Origin: VRUE01 sp044867925
Lineage (GTDB): Bacteria > Actinomycetota > Thermoleophilia > Solirubrobacterales > 70-9
Reading direction: 5' to 3'
Assembly: GCA_044867925.1 (NCBI GenBank)
Contig: JBIOVV010000126.1
Location: forward strand, 1-22,344
DNA length: 22,344 nucleotides
The notes beneath the pieces were generated by a model. It saw nothing but the letters and a program-made list of their open reading frames with translations. It searched no databases and was not told the origin of the DNA. The translations under genes and the position numbers were made by a program. This document shows positions 1 through 6,740 of the stretch, in pieces (within the stretch, counting starts at the first letter, position 1; the number at the start of each line of letters is the position of its first letter).

Positions 1-801
1 AGCGTCCCCCGCAGGAAGGCGGGATGAGCGAGCCGGCGGAAGAGGCCTGGCGCAAGTGCGTAGAGAACCTCGAGCAGGCGGCCGGCCCTGCCGTAGTTGA
101 CCTCTCGCTTCGGCGACTCGGCGCAGGCCTCGATGCCCGCGGCTATCTCCTCGACCGAAAGCATCGGCGGCACGGGGCGGATGCGATGGCCCGAGTAGTT
201 GCCGGCATGGGTCGAAGATCGGCGTATCGACTGCCTGTGGGGCCATCGTCGTCACGTAGATGTCCTCCTCGCCGGCGAGCTCGGCCCGCAGGCATTCGGA
301 GAAGGCGCGAACGGCGTTCTTGCTGACGACATAAGGGGAGACCTGCGGAGAGCTGACGCGCCCCCACACCGAGGAGATGTTGATCAGCACGCCCGAGCTT
401 TGCTCGCGGAAGTAGCGCAGCGCGGCGCGGGCGCCGTGCACCTGCCCCATCAGGTTGGTCTCGATCACCCGCCTGAACACGTCCGAGGGAAGCTCGGCGA
501 ACTCGCCGTAGGCGATCACCCCGGCGTTGTTGACCCAGACGTCAAGGTGACCGAAGCGCTCCGCCGCCTCGCGGGCAAAGGCCTCGACCGCGGCCTCCTC
601 ACCGACGTCCAGGGACCTGGCGAGCACGCCGCCGGCTCCCGCCGCCTCGCATTCCCCGGCCACCGCCCGCAACGGCGCCGGCGATCGGGCGCAAAGGGCG
701 AGGCTGGAGCCGCGGCGAGCCAGGCGCAGCGCGGCGGCGCGGCCGATGCCGCTGGAGGCGCCGGTGATGACGACGACCGCCTGCTCGAGGGGCCGGGGCA
801 T
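1..801 (-). pseudogene. SDR family oxidoreductase, frameshifted and cut by the window edge
   Basis: This is a classical NAD(P)-dependent short-chain dehydrogenase. Reading leftward from the ATG at 801 I see the Rossmann glycine motif GASSGIG (residues 14-20), NNAG (91-94), the active-site serines in NISS (141-144) and YVVSK with catalytic Tyr157 and Lys161. It continues in frame to the conserved PQAVDTPIF (188-196). After that the frame is lost: one extra base near position 213 moves the family-typical continuation (THAGNYSGH, then a helix-rich C-terminus with EEIAAGIEAC) into another frame, which stays open to position 1. The reading frame is therefore broken, either a real mutation or a sequence error. 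The true C-terminus lies outside the window. It starts 7 bp after the DUF1360 gene, so the two are probably co-transcribed. Substrate unknown. Confidence 0.85.
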
Positions 802-808
802 CGCTGCC

Positions 809-1297
809 TCAGCCCAGGCCCTTCTCCTCGGCCGCCTTGTAGGCGATCTGGAGGAAGTCCGAGATCGTCAGCGCCGAGAAGATCGCGGCCAGGAGGCGGG
901 TCAGGCGAGGAGCGAAGAGCAGGCCGATCGCAAAGGCGGCGACCACCCAGAGGCCGAGGCAGTAGGGGCAGATCAGCAGTTCGCCGATCGCCTTGCGCGC
1001 GCCCTCTCCGCGCGAGCGCTCCTCGAGCTCGCCGGGGCCGCCCGGTTCTTCGAGTTCGGTGAAGGGCGCCCGCAGCGGGCTGGTCACCTTGTCCTTGGAG
1101 ATCAGGCGACTGAGCTTGTGCGAGGCGACTCCGATGGTCAACAGGTCGGCGACCCCTACCTGCTCGGGAAGGTCGCGGCCGCCGCGCCGCGCCGCGATCA
1201 GGCCGCCGCAGAAAAGAGCGCCGAAGAGCGCCATCAGGGCCGCGTAGGAAAAGAGCGGGGGTCGCTCGGAGGGCGGCGCGTAGCTGCTCACCGCCAC
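809..1297 (-). CDS. DUF1360 family membrane protein
   Basis: A 162-residue protein of the DUF1360 family, which has no known biochemical role. The family hallmark LLICPYCLGLW is at residues 108-117, with Cys110 and Cys113. HKLSRLISKD (60-69) and RAPFTELEEPG (76-86) are also family-like. Hydrophobic segments at about 16-36 and 116-132, with a weaker one at 136-150, suggest an integral membrane protein. The start is GTG at 1297; a second in-frame GTG lies two codons later. The stop is 7 bp from the SDR start, so the two form one minus-strand unit. The start codon sits at the edge of a 12-bp inverted repeat in the divergent promoter region shared with the DUF892 gene. Family assignment is firm; function unknown. 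Confidence 0.8.
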   Translation of the reverse strand: MAVSSYAPPSERPPLFSYAALMALFGALFCGGLIAARRGGRDLPEQVGVADLLTIGVASHKLSRLISKDKVTSPLRAPFTELEEPGGPGELEERSRGEGARKAIGELLICPYCLGLWVVAAFAIGLLFAPRLTRLLAAIFSALTISDFLQIAYKAAEEKGLG

Positions 1298-1371
1298 TCG
1301 CTACCCCGCCCTTGCCAGGTCCAATCTCTGCGTTCCATCCGTTTAGGGCTCTTCGTGGCCGGGGTAGCGAG
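1297..1371. repeat. 12-bp perfect inverted repeat in a divergent promoter region
   Basis: CTCGCTACCCCG at 1297-1308 is matched by its exact reverse complement at 1360-1371, with 51 bp between the arms. It fills the 104-bp gap between the divergent DUF1360 and DUF892 starts. It could be a paired operator or a long hairpin in the DUF892 leader. The sequence shows the symmetry only; function is inferred. Confidence 0.55.
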
Positions 1372-1401
1372 GCCGGCAAGCCAATCTCGACCGGGAGAGC
1401 A

Positions 1402-2004
1402 ATGACGGATTTGAACGAGCGCGACGCGAAGCTGGTCCAGTACCTCAGCGAGGCATATGGCAAGGAGAAGGAAGTGGAGACCACGCTCGAGGCGCATATC
1501 GCGATGACGACCAGGGCGCCGTACAAAAAACGCCTCAAAGAGCATCTGCGCGAGACCAAAGCCCATGCCAAGGAACTGGAGCGCCGGATCAAGAAGCTCG
1601 GTGGCGGCGCCCAGCGGGCCCAGACCGCCGTAGGGAAGGCGATGGCGACCGCGAAGGGGCCGCTGCACATGCTACGGGGCAGCGGCGAGCAGGAGAAGAT
1701 GCTGAAGAACGCCAAGACCGAGTACTTCAACGAGCACGAGGAGATCGCCACTTATCTGGCGATCGAGATCCTCGCCGAAAAGGTCGGGGACCCCGAGACC
1801 GCCAGGCTCGCCAAAGGCATCCGCCGCGAGGAGGAACGGATGGCGAAGTTCCTCGAGGGGCAGATCAAGTCTCTGTCCGGCGCCGTCGCCAACGAAGAGG
1901 TGCCGAGCGCCCAGCGCCGAACCGCGGCGAAAAAACGCTCCGCGCGCCCGAAAACGGCTAAAGCCAAACGTGCTCGAAGACCAGCCCGCGCCTCTCGCCG
2001 CTGA
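1402..2004 (+). CDS. DUF892 (YciE/YciF) ferritin-like protein with basic C-terminal tail
   Basis: A 200-residue protein of the DUF892/YciF group, ferritin-like four-helix bundles linked to stress responses; their exact role is unsettled. Candidate metal-binding glutamate/histidine clusters are KEHLRETKAH (46-55), FNEHEE (109-114) and RREEER (141-146). Residues about 172-200 form a Lys/Arg/Ala-rich tail like those of histone H1 or DNA-binding Dps proteins. I chose ATG 1402 because GGGAGAG lies just upstream and the family fold begins there; 30 further in-frame codons upstream look like leader. The last 47 bp, which encode half of the basic tail, overlap the end of the convergent phosphoesterase gene. 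Possible role: DNA-associated stress protein (inference). Confidence 0.85.
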   Translation: MTDLNERDAKLVQYLSEAYGKEKEVETTLEAHIAMTTRAPYKKRLKEHLRETKAHAKELERRIKKLGGGAQRAQTAVGKAMATAKGPLHMLRGSGEQEKMLKNAKTEYFNEHEEIATYLAIEILAEKVGDPETARLAKGIRREEERMAKFLEGQIKSLSGAVANEEVPSAQRRTAAKKRSARPKTAKAKRARRPARASRR

Positions 2005-2440
2005 GCAGGCCCATCGAGGCTCGCGGCGCCCGTCGTCGCTCCGTCGGGCTGCCGGGGTTGAAGATCTGAAAGCCCCCCTCCGCCTCGTGCAGGGGTAGAT
2101 GGCTGTGGCCGTACACCACCGCCTCGGCGGCCGGGAAGCGACGGCGCAGTCGGGCAAGGCGTCCGGCCGCGGGACCGGCGTCGTGGATCAGAGCCAGGGC
2201 CCGTCCCCCGACCTCGATCTCCAGCGTGGCCGGCAACGCCCGCCGCAGCCGCCGCTCGTCGACGTTGCCGTGCACGGCGTAGAGGACCGGACACAAAGCT
2301 TCGATTTCCTCGCGGACCGAGTTGGCGAAGAAGTCGCCAGCGTGGAGCACGGCCTCGGCCTGACCGATCAACTCGACGCATCGCTCCGGCAGGCGACGCG
2401 AGCCCTTCGGCATATGGGTGTCGGCGAGGATCGCGAGCAC
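1958..2440 (-). CDS. YfcE/MJ0936-type metallophosphoesterase
   Basis: A small calcineurin-like phosphoesterase of the YfcE family (dinuclear-metal phosphodiesterases). With the GTG start at 2440 it has 160 residues and all metal motifs: ADTH (Asp7, His9), HAGD (Asp36), HGNVDE (Asn59), LIHDAG (His86) and GHSH (His112, His114), then the usual NPGSPT (128-133). An alternative GTG at 2548 overlaps the ligD stop as GTGA. It would add 36 residues of Ser/Arg-rich sequence not expected in the family, so I prefer 2440, although the overlap would fit translational coupling with ligD. The gene ends inside the convergent DUF892 gene. Substrate unknown. Confidence 0.88.
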   Translation of the reverse strand: MLAILADTHMPKGSRRLPERCVELIGQAEAVLHAGDFFANSVREEIEALCPVLYAVHGNVDERRLRRALPATLEIEVGGRALALIHDAGPAAGRLARLRRRFPAAEAVVYGHSHLPLHEAEGGFQIFNPGSPTERRRAPRASMGLLSGERRGLVFEHVWL

Positions 2441-2544
2441 GGGTATCGATTCTGATGCGACTCGGCGACATGAGCGACGGGCGACGAGCTGACGTCGCTG
2501 CTGGCTGGCCGCCCAGGAGCCACCATCGATAGCGCTCACCTGGC

Positions 2545-3987
2545 TCACCCGAGCGGTCGCTCGATGCCGACCTGCCCGGCCGGCTTGTCCTCCCGCAGGC
2601 CCTGGAAGGAGCCGTGGCGCACCATTCCCTCGGCGGTCAGCTCGCGGAACTCGATCTCGGCGACCAGCTGGGGCTCGACGAACTTGGCTTTTCGCGGGCC
2701 CCGCCGGCCGGCGAAGGGGCTCGTCTCACGGGCCAGGGGCGTCAAGCGCTCGAGCAGTTCGTCGAGCTCGCGCTCGGAGAAACCGGTGCCGACCTTGCCG
2801 GCGTAGCGCAGCTCGTCGTCCTCGTCGAAGTAGCCGAGCAGGATCGAGCCGACTCGATTGCGCCGCCGGCCCTCGCCCGCTTGCCAGCCGCCGATCACGA
2901 ACTCCTGCCGGCCGACGTTCTTCACCTTCAGCCAGGCCCCGGTTCGCTTGCCGGGCGCATAGGCGCTGTCGAGCCGCTTCAGCACGATCCCCTCCAGACC
3001 CCGTTCGGCGCTCGCCGCCAGCAGCTCTTGCGCGTGGCCGACCGAGTAGGACGGGGTCTGCCAGCTCTGCCCCGAGAGGCCCAGGCCCTCGAGCAGCTCG
3101 CGGCGGCGACCGTAGGGCTCGTCGAAGAGGTTGCGCCCGTCGAGATGGAGCAGGTCGAAGATCACGTAGGTGACCGGGTGCGATTTCATCCGCCGCCGCA
3201 CGACCGCCTCCGAGGTCTGGTGGATGCGCTGCTGCAGGCGCTCGAAGCTGGGCAGGCCATCCTCGTCGAAGGCGACCAGCTCGCCGTCGAGGACGACGTC
3301 GCGAGCGCCGAGCTGGCGCGACAGCCGGCGCACCTCGGGGTACTGAGAGCCGATCTCGCGCAGGTTGCGGCTCTCCAGGCTGAGCCGGCCGGGACGGCAG
3401 TAGGCGATCGCCCGCACTCCGTCCCACTTCACCTCGGCGGCCCAGCCCTCGTCGTTCGCAGGCAGCTTCGCCGGCCTGGCCAGCATCGGCACCACCGACT
3501 CGGGGAAGGGCTCGCGCTCCGCGCCGGGCGGATCGATCCGGTGGATCATCCAGTCCTTCTCGGCTTTCCCTGCCCTGAACAGGGCATAGCGGCCGCTCAC
3601 CCGCTCGCCGGCGAAGTCGACGACCACCTTGCCCTCCTCCCACTTCTCGACCACGTAGGTGCCGCGATCCCAGACCCGCATCTTCCCGGCGCCGTACTCC
3701 CCGGCCGGGATCTCGCCCTCGAACTCGAGGTACTCGAGCGGGTGGTCCTCGGTGTGGACCGCCTTGCGGTTCTCGGCTGGATCGGCCGGGATGCCGTTGG
3801 GAATCGCCCAGGAGACCGCTACCCCCTCGTGCTCGAGGCGCAGGTCCCAGTGCAGCCGGCGGGCGCTGTGCTCCTGAACGACGAAGCGGAGGGCGCCGGG
3901 CTTGCGCCGCCTGCGCTTCGGCGGCGGCTCGGGCGTTGCCTTGAAGTTGCGCTTGCGCTCGTATCGGCCGAGAGGTTGTTTGCCCAT
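2545..3987 (-). CDS. ligD: LigD-type DNA ligase: 3'-phosphoesterase plus ATP-dependent ligase, no polymerase domain
   Basis: A 480-residue end-joining DNA ligase. The N-terminal phosphoesterase domain (about 30-160) has HWDLRLE (46-52) and HTEDHPLEY (78-86). His40, His46, Asp48, Arg50, His82 and Tyr86 match in spacing the active site known from Pseudomonas LigD. The ligase domain follows, with the adenylated Lys187 in EVKWDG (motif I), DGELVAF (234-240), VIFDLLHLDG (275-284), EGIVLKR (332-338, motif IV) and WLKVK (352-356, motif V), then an OB-fold. The primase-polymerase domain of full LigD is absent, and no ku gene is in the window. I chose ATG 3987 because GGGGGA precedes it. Only 25 bp separate its start from the divergent YbdK-type gene. 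Expected role: end trimming and sealing of double-strand breaks. Confidence 0.93.
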   Translation of the reverse strand: MGKQPLGRYERKRNFKATPEPPPKRRRRKPGALRFVVQEHSARRLHWDLRLEHEGVAVSWAIPNGIPADPAENRKAVHTEDHPLEYLEFEGEIPAGEYGAGKMRVWDRGTYVVEKWEEGKVVVDFAGERVSGRYALFRAGKAEKDWMIHRIDPPGAEREPFPESVVPMLARPAKLPANDEGWAAEVKWDGVRAIAYCRPGRLSLESRNLREIGSQYPEVRRLSRQLGARDVVLDGELVAFDEDGLPSFERLQQRIHQTSEAVVRRRMKSHPVTYVIFDLLHLDGRNLFDEPYGRRRELLEGLGLSGQSWQTPSYSVGHAQELLAASAERGLEGIVLKRLDSAYAPGKRTGAWLKVKNVGRQEFVIGGWQAGEGRRRNRVGSILLGYFDEDDELRYAGKVGTGFSERELDELLERLTPLARETSPFAGRRGPRKAKFVEPQLVAEIEFRELTAEGMVRHGSFQGLREDKPAGQVGIERPLG

Positions 3988-4012
3988 GGTCCCCCTTGGG
4001 AAAGTAGCTCTG

Positions 4013-5128
4013 ATGCCCACCGACAATCCTTACCCGCACCCGGCCAGGGATCCTCGCCAAGACGAACATCGCTTCGGTGCTTCGCCGCCGCTCTCGCTCG
4101 GTGTCGAGGAGGAGCTCCTCCTGGTCGACGAGCGCGGCGAGCTGATCGCCGCGGCGGAGGCCGTCCTCGACGGCGTCGCCGCCTCGTTTGCCGAGCGCGT
4201 CTCCTCCGAGATCTTCGCCGAGCAGATCGAGCTGAAGACCGGGATCTGCCACAACGCCGACGAGGTTTGCGCTCAGCTGGGCGCCGCAAGGCAGGCGATT
4301 CGCCAGGCGGGGTGTTCGCTGCTCGCCTCCGGCCTTCACCCCGCTGCCGACTCCGGCGAAGCCAAGCTCGTCGCCAAGCCCCGCTACGAGGTGGTGCGCC
4401 GGGATTTCGGCGACCTGCTGAGAACGCCGCCCTGCGGCCTCCACGTCCACATCGGCATGCCCGACCCCGAGACCGCGGTGCGCCTGGCCAACGCTTTCCG
4501 CCTCTACCTACCGGTGCTGCAGGCGCTGACCGCCAACTCGCCGTTTCGGGAAGGGGCCGATTCGGGCAACGCAAGCTCCCGTTCCTCGGTGGTGCGCAGC
4601 TATCCGCGCTTCCAGCTGCCGCGTCAGTTCCGCGACTACGACGAGTTCCGCCAGGTCGCCGACCAGCTGATCGCCGCCGCCGGGGTCGATGACTACACAT
4701 ACATCTGGTGGGACGTTCGACCCCACCCGCAGCTCGGGACGGTCGAGATCAGGGCCCTCGACGTGCCCACCGACGTGCGCATCTCCGCCGCGGTGGCCGC
4801 GCTGATCCAGGCGATCGCGGCGAGGGAGCTCGATCAGCCGACCGATCCGGGCCTCTACCGCGAGGCACTCGAGGAGTCCTACTTCCAGGCCGCCAGCCAC
4901 GGGCTCGACGCCGACATCCTCTTCGACGGCGCAGATCCCGCGCCGGCTCGCGAGGTCGGCCACCGGGTGCTCGAATCCTGCCGCCCCTACGCGCGCGAGC
5001 TCGGCGGCGATGCGGCGCTGGAGGAGATCGAGCGGATCCTGCGCGAGGGCAACGGCGCCGATGACCAGCGCCGCGTCCACCGCCAGGGCGGGATGGACGG
5101 CCTGCTCGAGCATCTGATCGAACGCTAG
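4013..5128 (+). CDS. YbdK-type carboxylate-amine ligase (GCS2 family)
   Basis: A 371-residue member of glutamate-cysteine ligase family 2 (YbdK type), which joins an amino acid to a carboxylate using ATP. Visible family motifs are SLGVEEELLLVD (28-39), EQIELKTGICH (70-80), GLHVHIG (142-148) and ALTANSPF (171-178). A WWDVRPHPQLGTVEIR-like segment in the second half also fits the family. I chose ATG 4013 because GGGAAAG sits 8-14 nt upstream and the family motif starts soon after; the longer upstream reading overlaps ligD. Whether it makes gamma-glutamylcysteine or another weak-bond product cannot be told from the sequence. The next gene lies 58 bp downstream on the same strand. Confidence 0.9.
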   Translation: MPTDNPYPHPARDPRQDEHRFGASPPLSLGVEEELLLVDERGELIAAAEAVLDGVAASFAERVSSEIFAEQIELKTGICHNADEVCAQLGAARQAIRQAGCSLLASGLHPAADSGEAKLVAKPRYEVVRRDFGDLLRTPPCGLHVHIGMPDPETAVRLANAFRLYLPVLQALTANSPFREGADSGNASSRSSVVRSYPRFQLPRQFRDYDEFRQVADQLIAAAGVDDYTYIWWDVRPHPQLGTVEIRALDVPTDVRISAAVAALIQAIAARELDQPTDPGLYREALEESYFQAASHGLDADILFDGADPAPAREVGHRVLESCRPYARELGGDAALEEIERILREGNGADDQRRVHRQGGMDGLLEHLIER

Positions 5129-5186
5129 CCCGCTCGGCCCGAAGAGAGATCCATTCGTCGTCGGGCTCTCGCCGCTATGGTCCCCC

Positions 5187-5675
5187 ATGCCGGGTCCAGC
5201 CGGCGCCCGCAAAGAGATGAAGGGGGTCGGCTTGAACGGCAGCGACTTGAACGAGATGGGCCCGATCGATTACTTGATCGTCGAGTGGCCGGGACGGCAG
5301 CCGACCGGAGAGGCGCTCCCCCACCTGATCGACCTGGTCGACCGCGGCTTGATCCGCATCCTCGACCTCGCCTTCATCGCCAAGGCCGAGGACGGCTCGG
5401 TCGCAGCGCTGGAGATCTCCGACCTCGGCGACGAGGTCGACGTCTTCGCCGATTTCGAGGGCGCTTCTTCGGGCCTGCTCTCCGACGACGACATCGGCGA
5501 GGCCGGCGGCGCGCTCGAGCCCGGCACCTCCGCCGCCCTGCTCGTCTTCGAGAACCGCTGGGCGGCGCCGTTCGCCGCCGCCGTACGCCGCTCAGGTGGC
5601 CAGCTGGTCGCCAGCGGGCGCATCCCTGTCCAAGACGTCCTCGCCGCGCTCGATGCGGCCGAGGCTTCCGCGTAG
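5187..5675 (+). CDS. DUF6325-like small acidic protein
   Basis: A 162-residue acidic protein that I place, from memory, with the actinobacterial DUF6325 group (core pattern MGPIDYLIVEWPG, then LVDRGLIRILDLAFIAKAEDG). No catalytic residues are evident. Leu/Val/Glu-rich alternation and a FENRWAAPFAAAVR segment suggest a compact alpha/beta fold like DUF1269. The conserved core begins at Met24 (5256), so the real start may be 5217 or 5256; none of the candidates has a strong ribosome binding site. It is followed 10 bp later by a SHOCT-domain gene with a clear AGAGGAG site, so the two are almost certainly one transcript. Such pairs are common in stress-type clusters (inference). Function unknown. 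Confidence 0.7.
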   Translation: MPGPAGARKEMKGVGLNGSDLNEMGPIDYLIVEWPGRQPTGEALPHLIDLVDRGLIRILDLAFIAKAEDGSVAALEISDLGDEVDVFADFEGASSGLLSDDDIGEAGGALEPGTSAALLVFENRWAAPFAAAVRRSGGQLVASGRIPVQDVLAALDAAEASA

Positions 5676-5685
5676 AGGAGACCCG

Positions 5686-5952
5686 ATGCCAGGACTACTT
5701 CGAGGAGTGGCGCGAACCGCGGCCATCGCCGGCACCGCGACCGCCGTCAGCAACCGCGTCTCGCGCCGTCAGGCGGAGCGCTGGGCGCAGCAGGAAGAAC
5801 CCCAGCAGCAGGCCCCCGCCGCCGCCGCGCCCGCGCCGACCGGCGGCGAGCAGTCGACGATCGACCAGCTCAAGCAGCTCGGCGAGCTGAAGGCCCAGGG
5901 CATCCTCACCGAGGAGGAGTTCGCCGCCCAGAAGGCCAAGCTGCTGGCCTAG
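5686..5952 (+). CDS. SHOCT domain small protein
   Basis: An 88-residue protein. Residues 1-35 are an Ala/Arg-rich segment with a short hydrophobic stretch (AAIAGTATAV). A Gln/Pro/Ala linker (about 37-55) follows, then a C-terminal SHOCT motif with IDQLKQLGELKAQGILTEEE (59-78) ending in AKLLA. SHOCT domains are short helical modules found at protein ends and thought to mediate oligomerisation. I chose ATG 5686 because AGAGGAG precedes it by five bases and it lies directly behind the DUF6325-like gene. Its stop codon shares the four bases CTAG with the stop of the convergent VOC gene. Confidence 0.82.
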   Translation: MPGLLRGVARTAAIAGTATAVSNRVSRRQAERWAQQEEPQQQAPAAAAPAPTGGEQSTIDQLKQLGELKAQGILTEEEFAAQKAKLLA

Positions 5953-6335
5953 CCGGCAGGCTGCTGCAGCACCGAGAGGATGTTGCCCGCGGGGTCCTTG
6001 AACCAGGCGATCGAGGGACCGGGACCGCGAGCGATGGCCTTCTCGTCCTGCTCGAAGCCCTCGTAGCGCTCCATCTCCACGCCGCGCTCGGTCAGGCCGT
6101 CGACCGCCGCCTCGATGTCGTCGACTTCGAAGTTGAGGATCGTGTAGGTGGCGGGGACGAAATCGTCCTTGACGTAGAGCACCGTGTCGCGTCCGCCGGC
6201 GAGCTGGATCGAGGAGACGCCGAACTCCTCGCTCAGCACGGTGAAGCCGAGGCCCAGCGTCTCGCCGTAGAACCTCTTGGCCGCCTCGAGGTCGTCGACC
6301 GCAAAGCCGTTGGTTGCTTTCGTATTCGCGAACAT
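5949..6335 (-). CDS. VOC (glyoxalase/bleomycin-resistance/dioxygenase fold) protein
   Basis: A 128-residue single-unit vicinal-oxygen-chelate protein. It shows the two beta-alpha-beta-beta-beta modules: DDLEAAKRFYGETLGLGF (14-31) opens the first, and FEVDDIEAAVDGLTERGVE opens the second. The closing strand IAWFKDPAGNILSVLQ is typical of the family. The usual Glu metal ligand before the C-terminus is not obvious, so metal use is uncertain. Members range from glyoxalases to antibiotic-binding proteins, and nothing here fixes a substrate. Start ATG at 6335. The stop overlaps the SHOCT gene stop in a CTAG tetranucleotide. The upstream unknown gene ends 29 bp away on the same strand, so the two may share a transcript. 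Confidence 0.85.
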   Translation of the reverse strand: MFANTKATNGFAVDDLEAAKRFYGETLGLGFTVLSEEFGVSSIQLAGGRDTVLYVKDDFVPATYTILNFEVDDIEAAVDGLTERGVEMERYEGFEQDEKAIARGPGPSIAWFKDPAGNILSVLQQPAG

Positions 6336-6364
6336 GCCGCTCCTTTTCGTTGCCTACGTTGCGC

Positions 6365-6712
6365 CTACCCGGCCAGCTCCGGGATGTATCGCTCCAGGTG
6401 CTCGGCGATCGTCTCACGGACCCACTGCTGGGTGGTCGGATCGGCCATGCGGTAGCGCCCGAGCAGCATCTTCTGGTCGCTCAGGGGCAGGCCGGCGATC
6501 TCCCAGCGCACGGCGAGCCGCTCGAAGAGCAGCTCCGAGCGCCGTCGCCAGGCGTCCTCCTGGCTGGTAGCCGCCGTCGCCGGCCCGTCCCCCAGCTTGG
6601 CGATCGTGGCCGGGCTGAGGGACTCGCGCAGGGTCAGGGCGTTGCCCTCGGCGTCGACGTAGTCGACCGTCGCCGCCTTCTGCCGCGGGCGTCGTTGCTT
6701 GCGCTTCGCCAT
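6365..6712 (-). CDS. Unknown 115-residue protein, basic N-terminus
   Basis: I do not recognise a family. The protein starts with a very basic stretch (MAKRKQRRPRQK), followed by a short strand (VDYVDAEGNALTLR) and a mostly helical C-terminal half (SQEDAWRRRSELLFERL..., ERYIPELAG). It has no signal peptide and no membrane segment. The basic N-terminus suggests nucleic-acid or ribosome contact (inference only). Start ATG at 6712, 28 bp from the divergent start of the Vps62-like gene, so the two promoters must overlap or lie inside the neighbouring coding sequence. It ends 29 bp before the VOC gene start on the same strand. The frame is supported by the codon pattern and gene packing. Confidence 0.6.
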   Translation of the reverse strand: MAKRKQRRPRQKAATVDYVDAEGNALTLRESLSPATIAKLGDGPATAATSQEDAWRRRSELLFERLAVRWEIAGLPLSDQKMLLGRYRMADPTTQQWVRETIAEHLERYIPELAG

Positions 6713-6740
6713 CGCCGCTCAGTCTGCCAGGCTGCTCGCC

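Noticed and set aside
2614..4692. Very long plus-strand open frame antisense to ligD
   Set aside because: It mirrors ligD and runs into the YbdK-type gene out of frame. The sequence is Arg/Leu/Asp-rich shadow without motifs, a usual effect of high GC.
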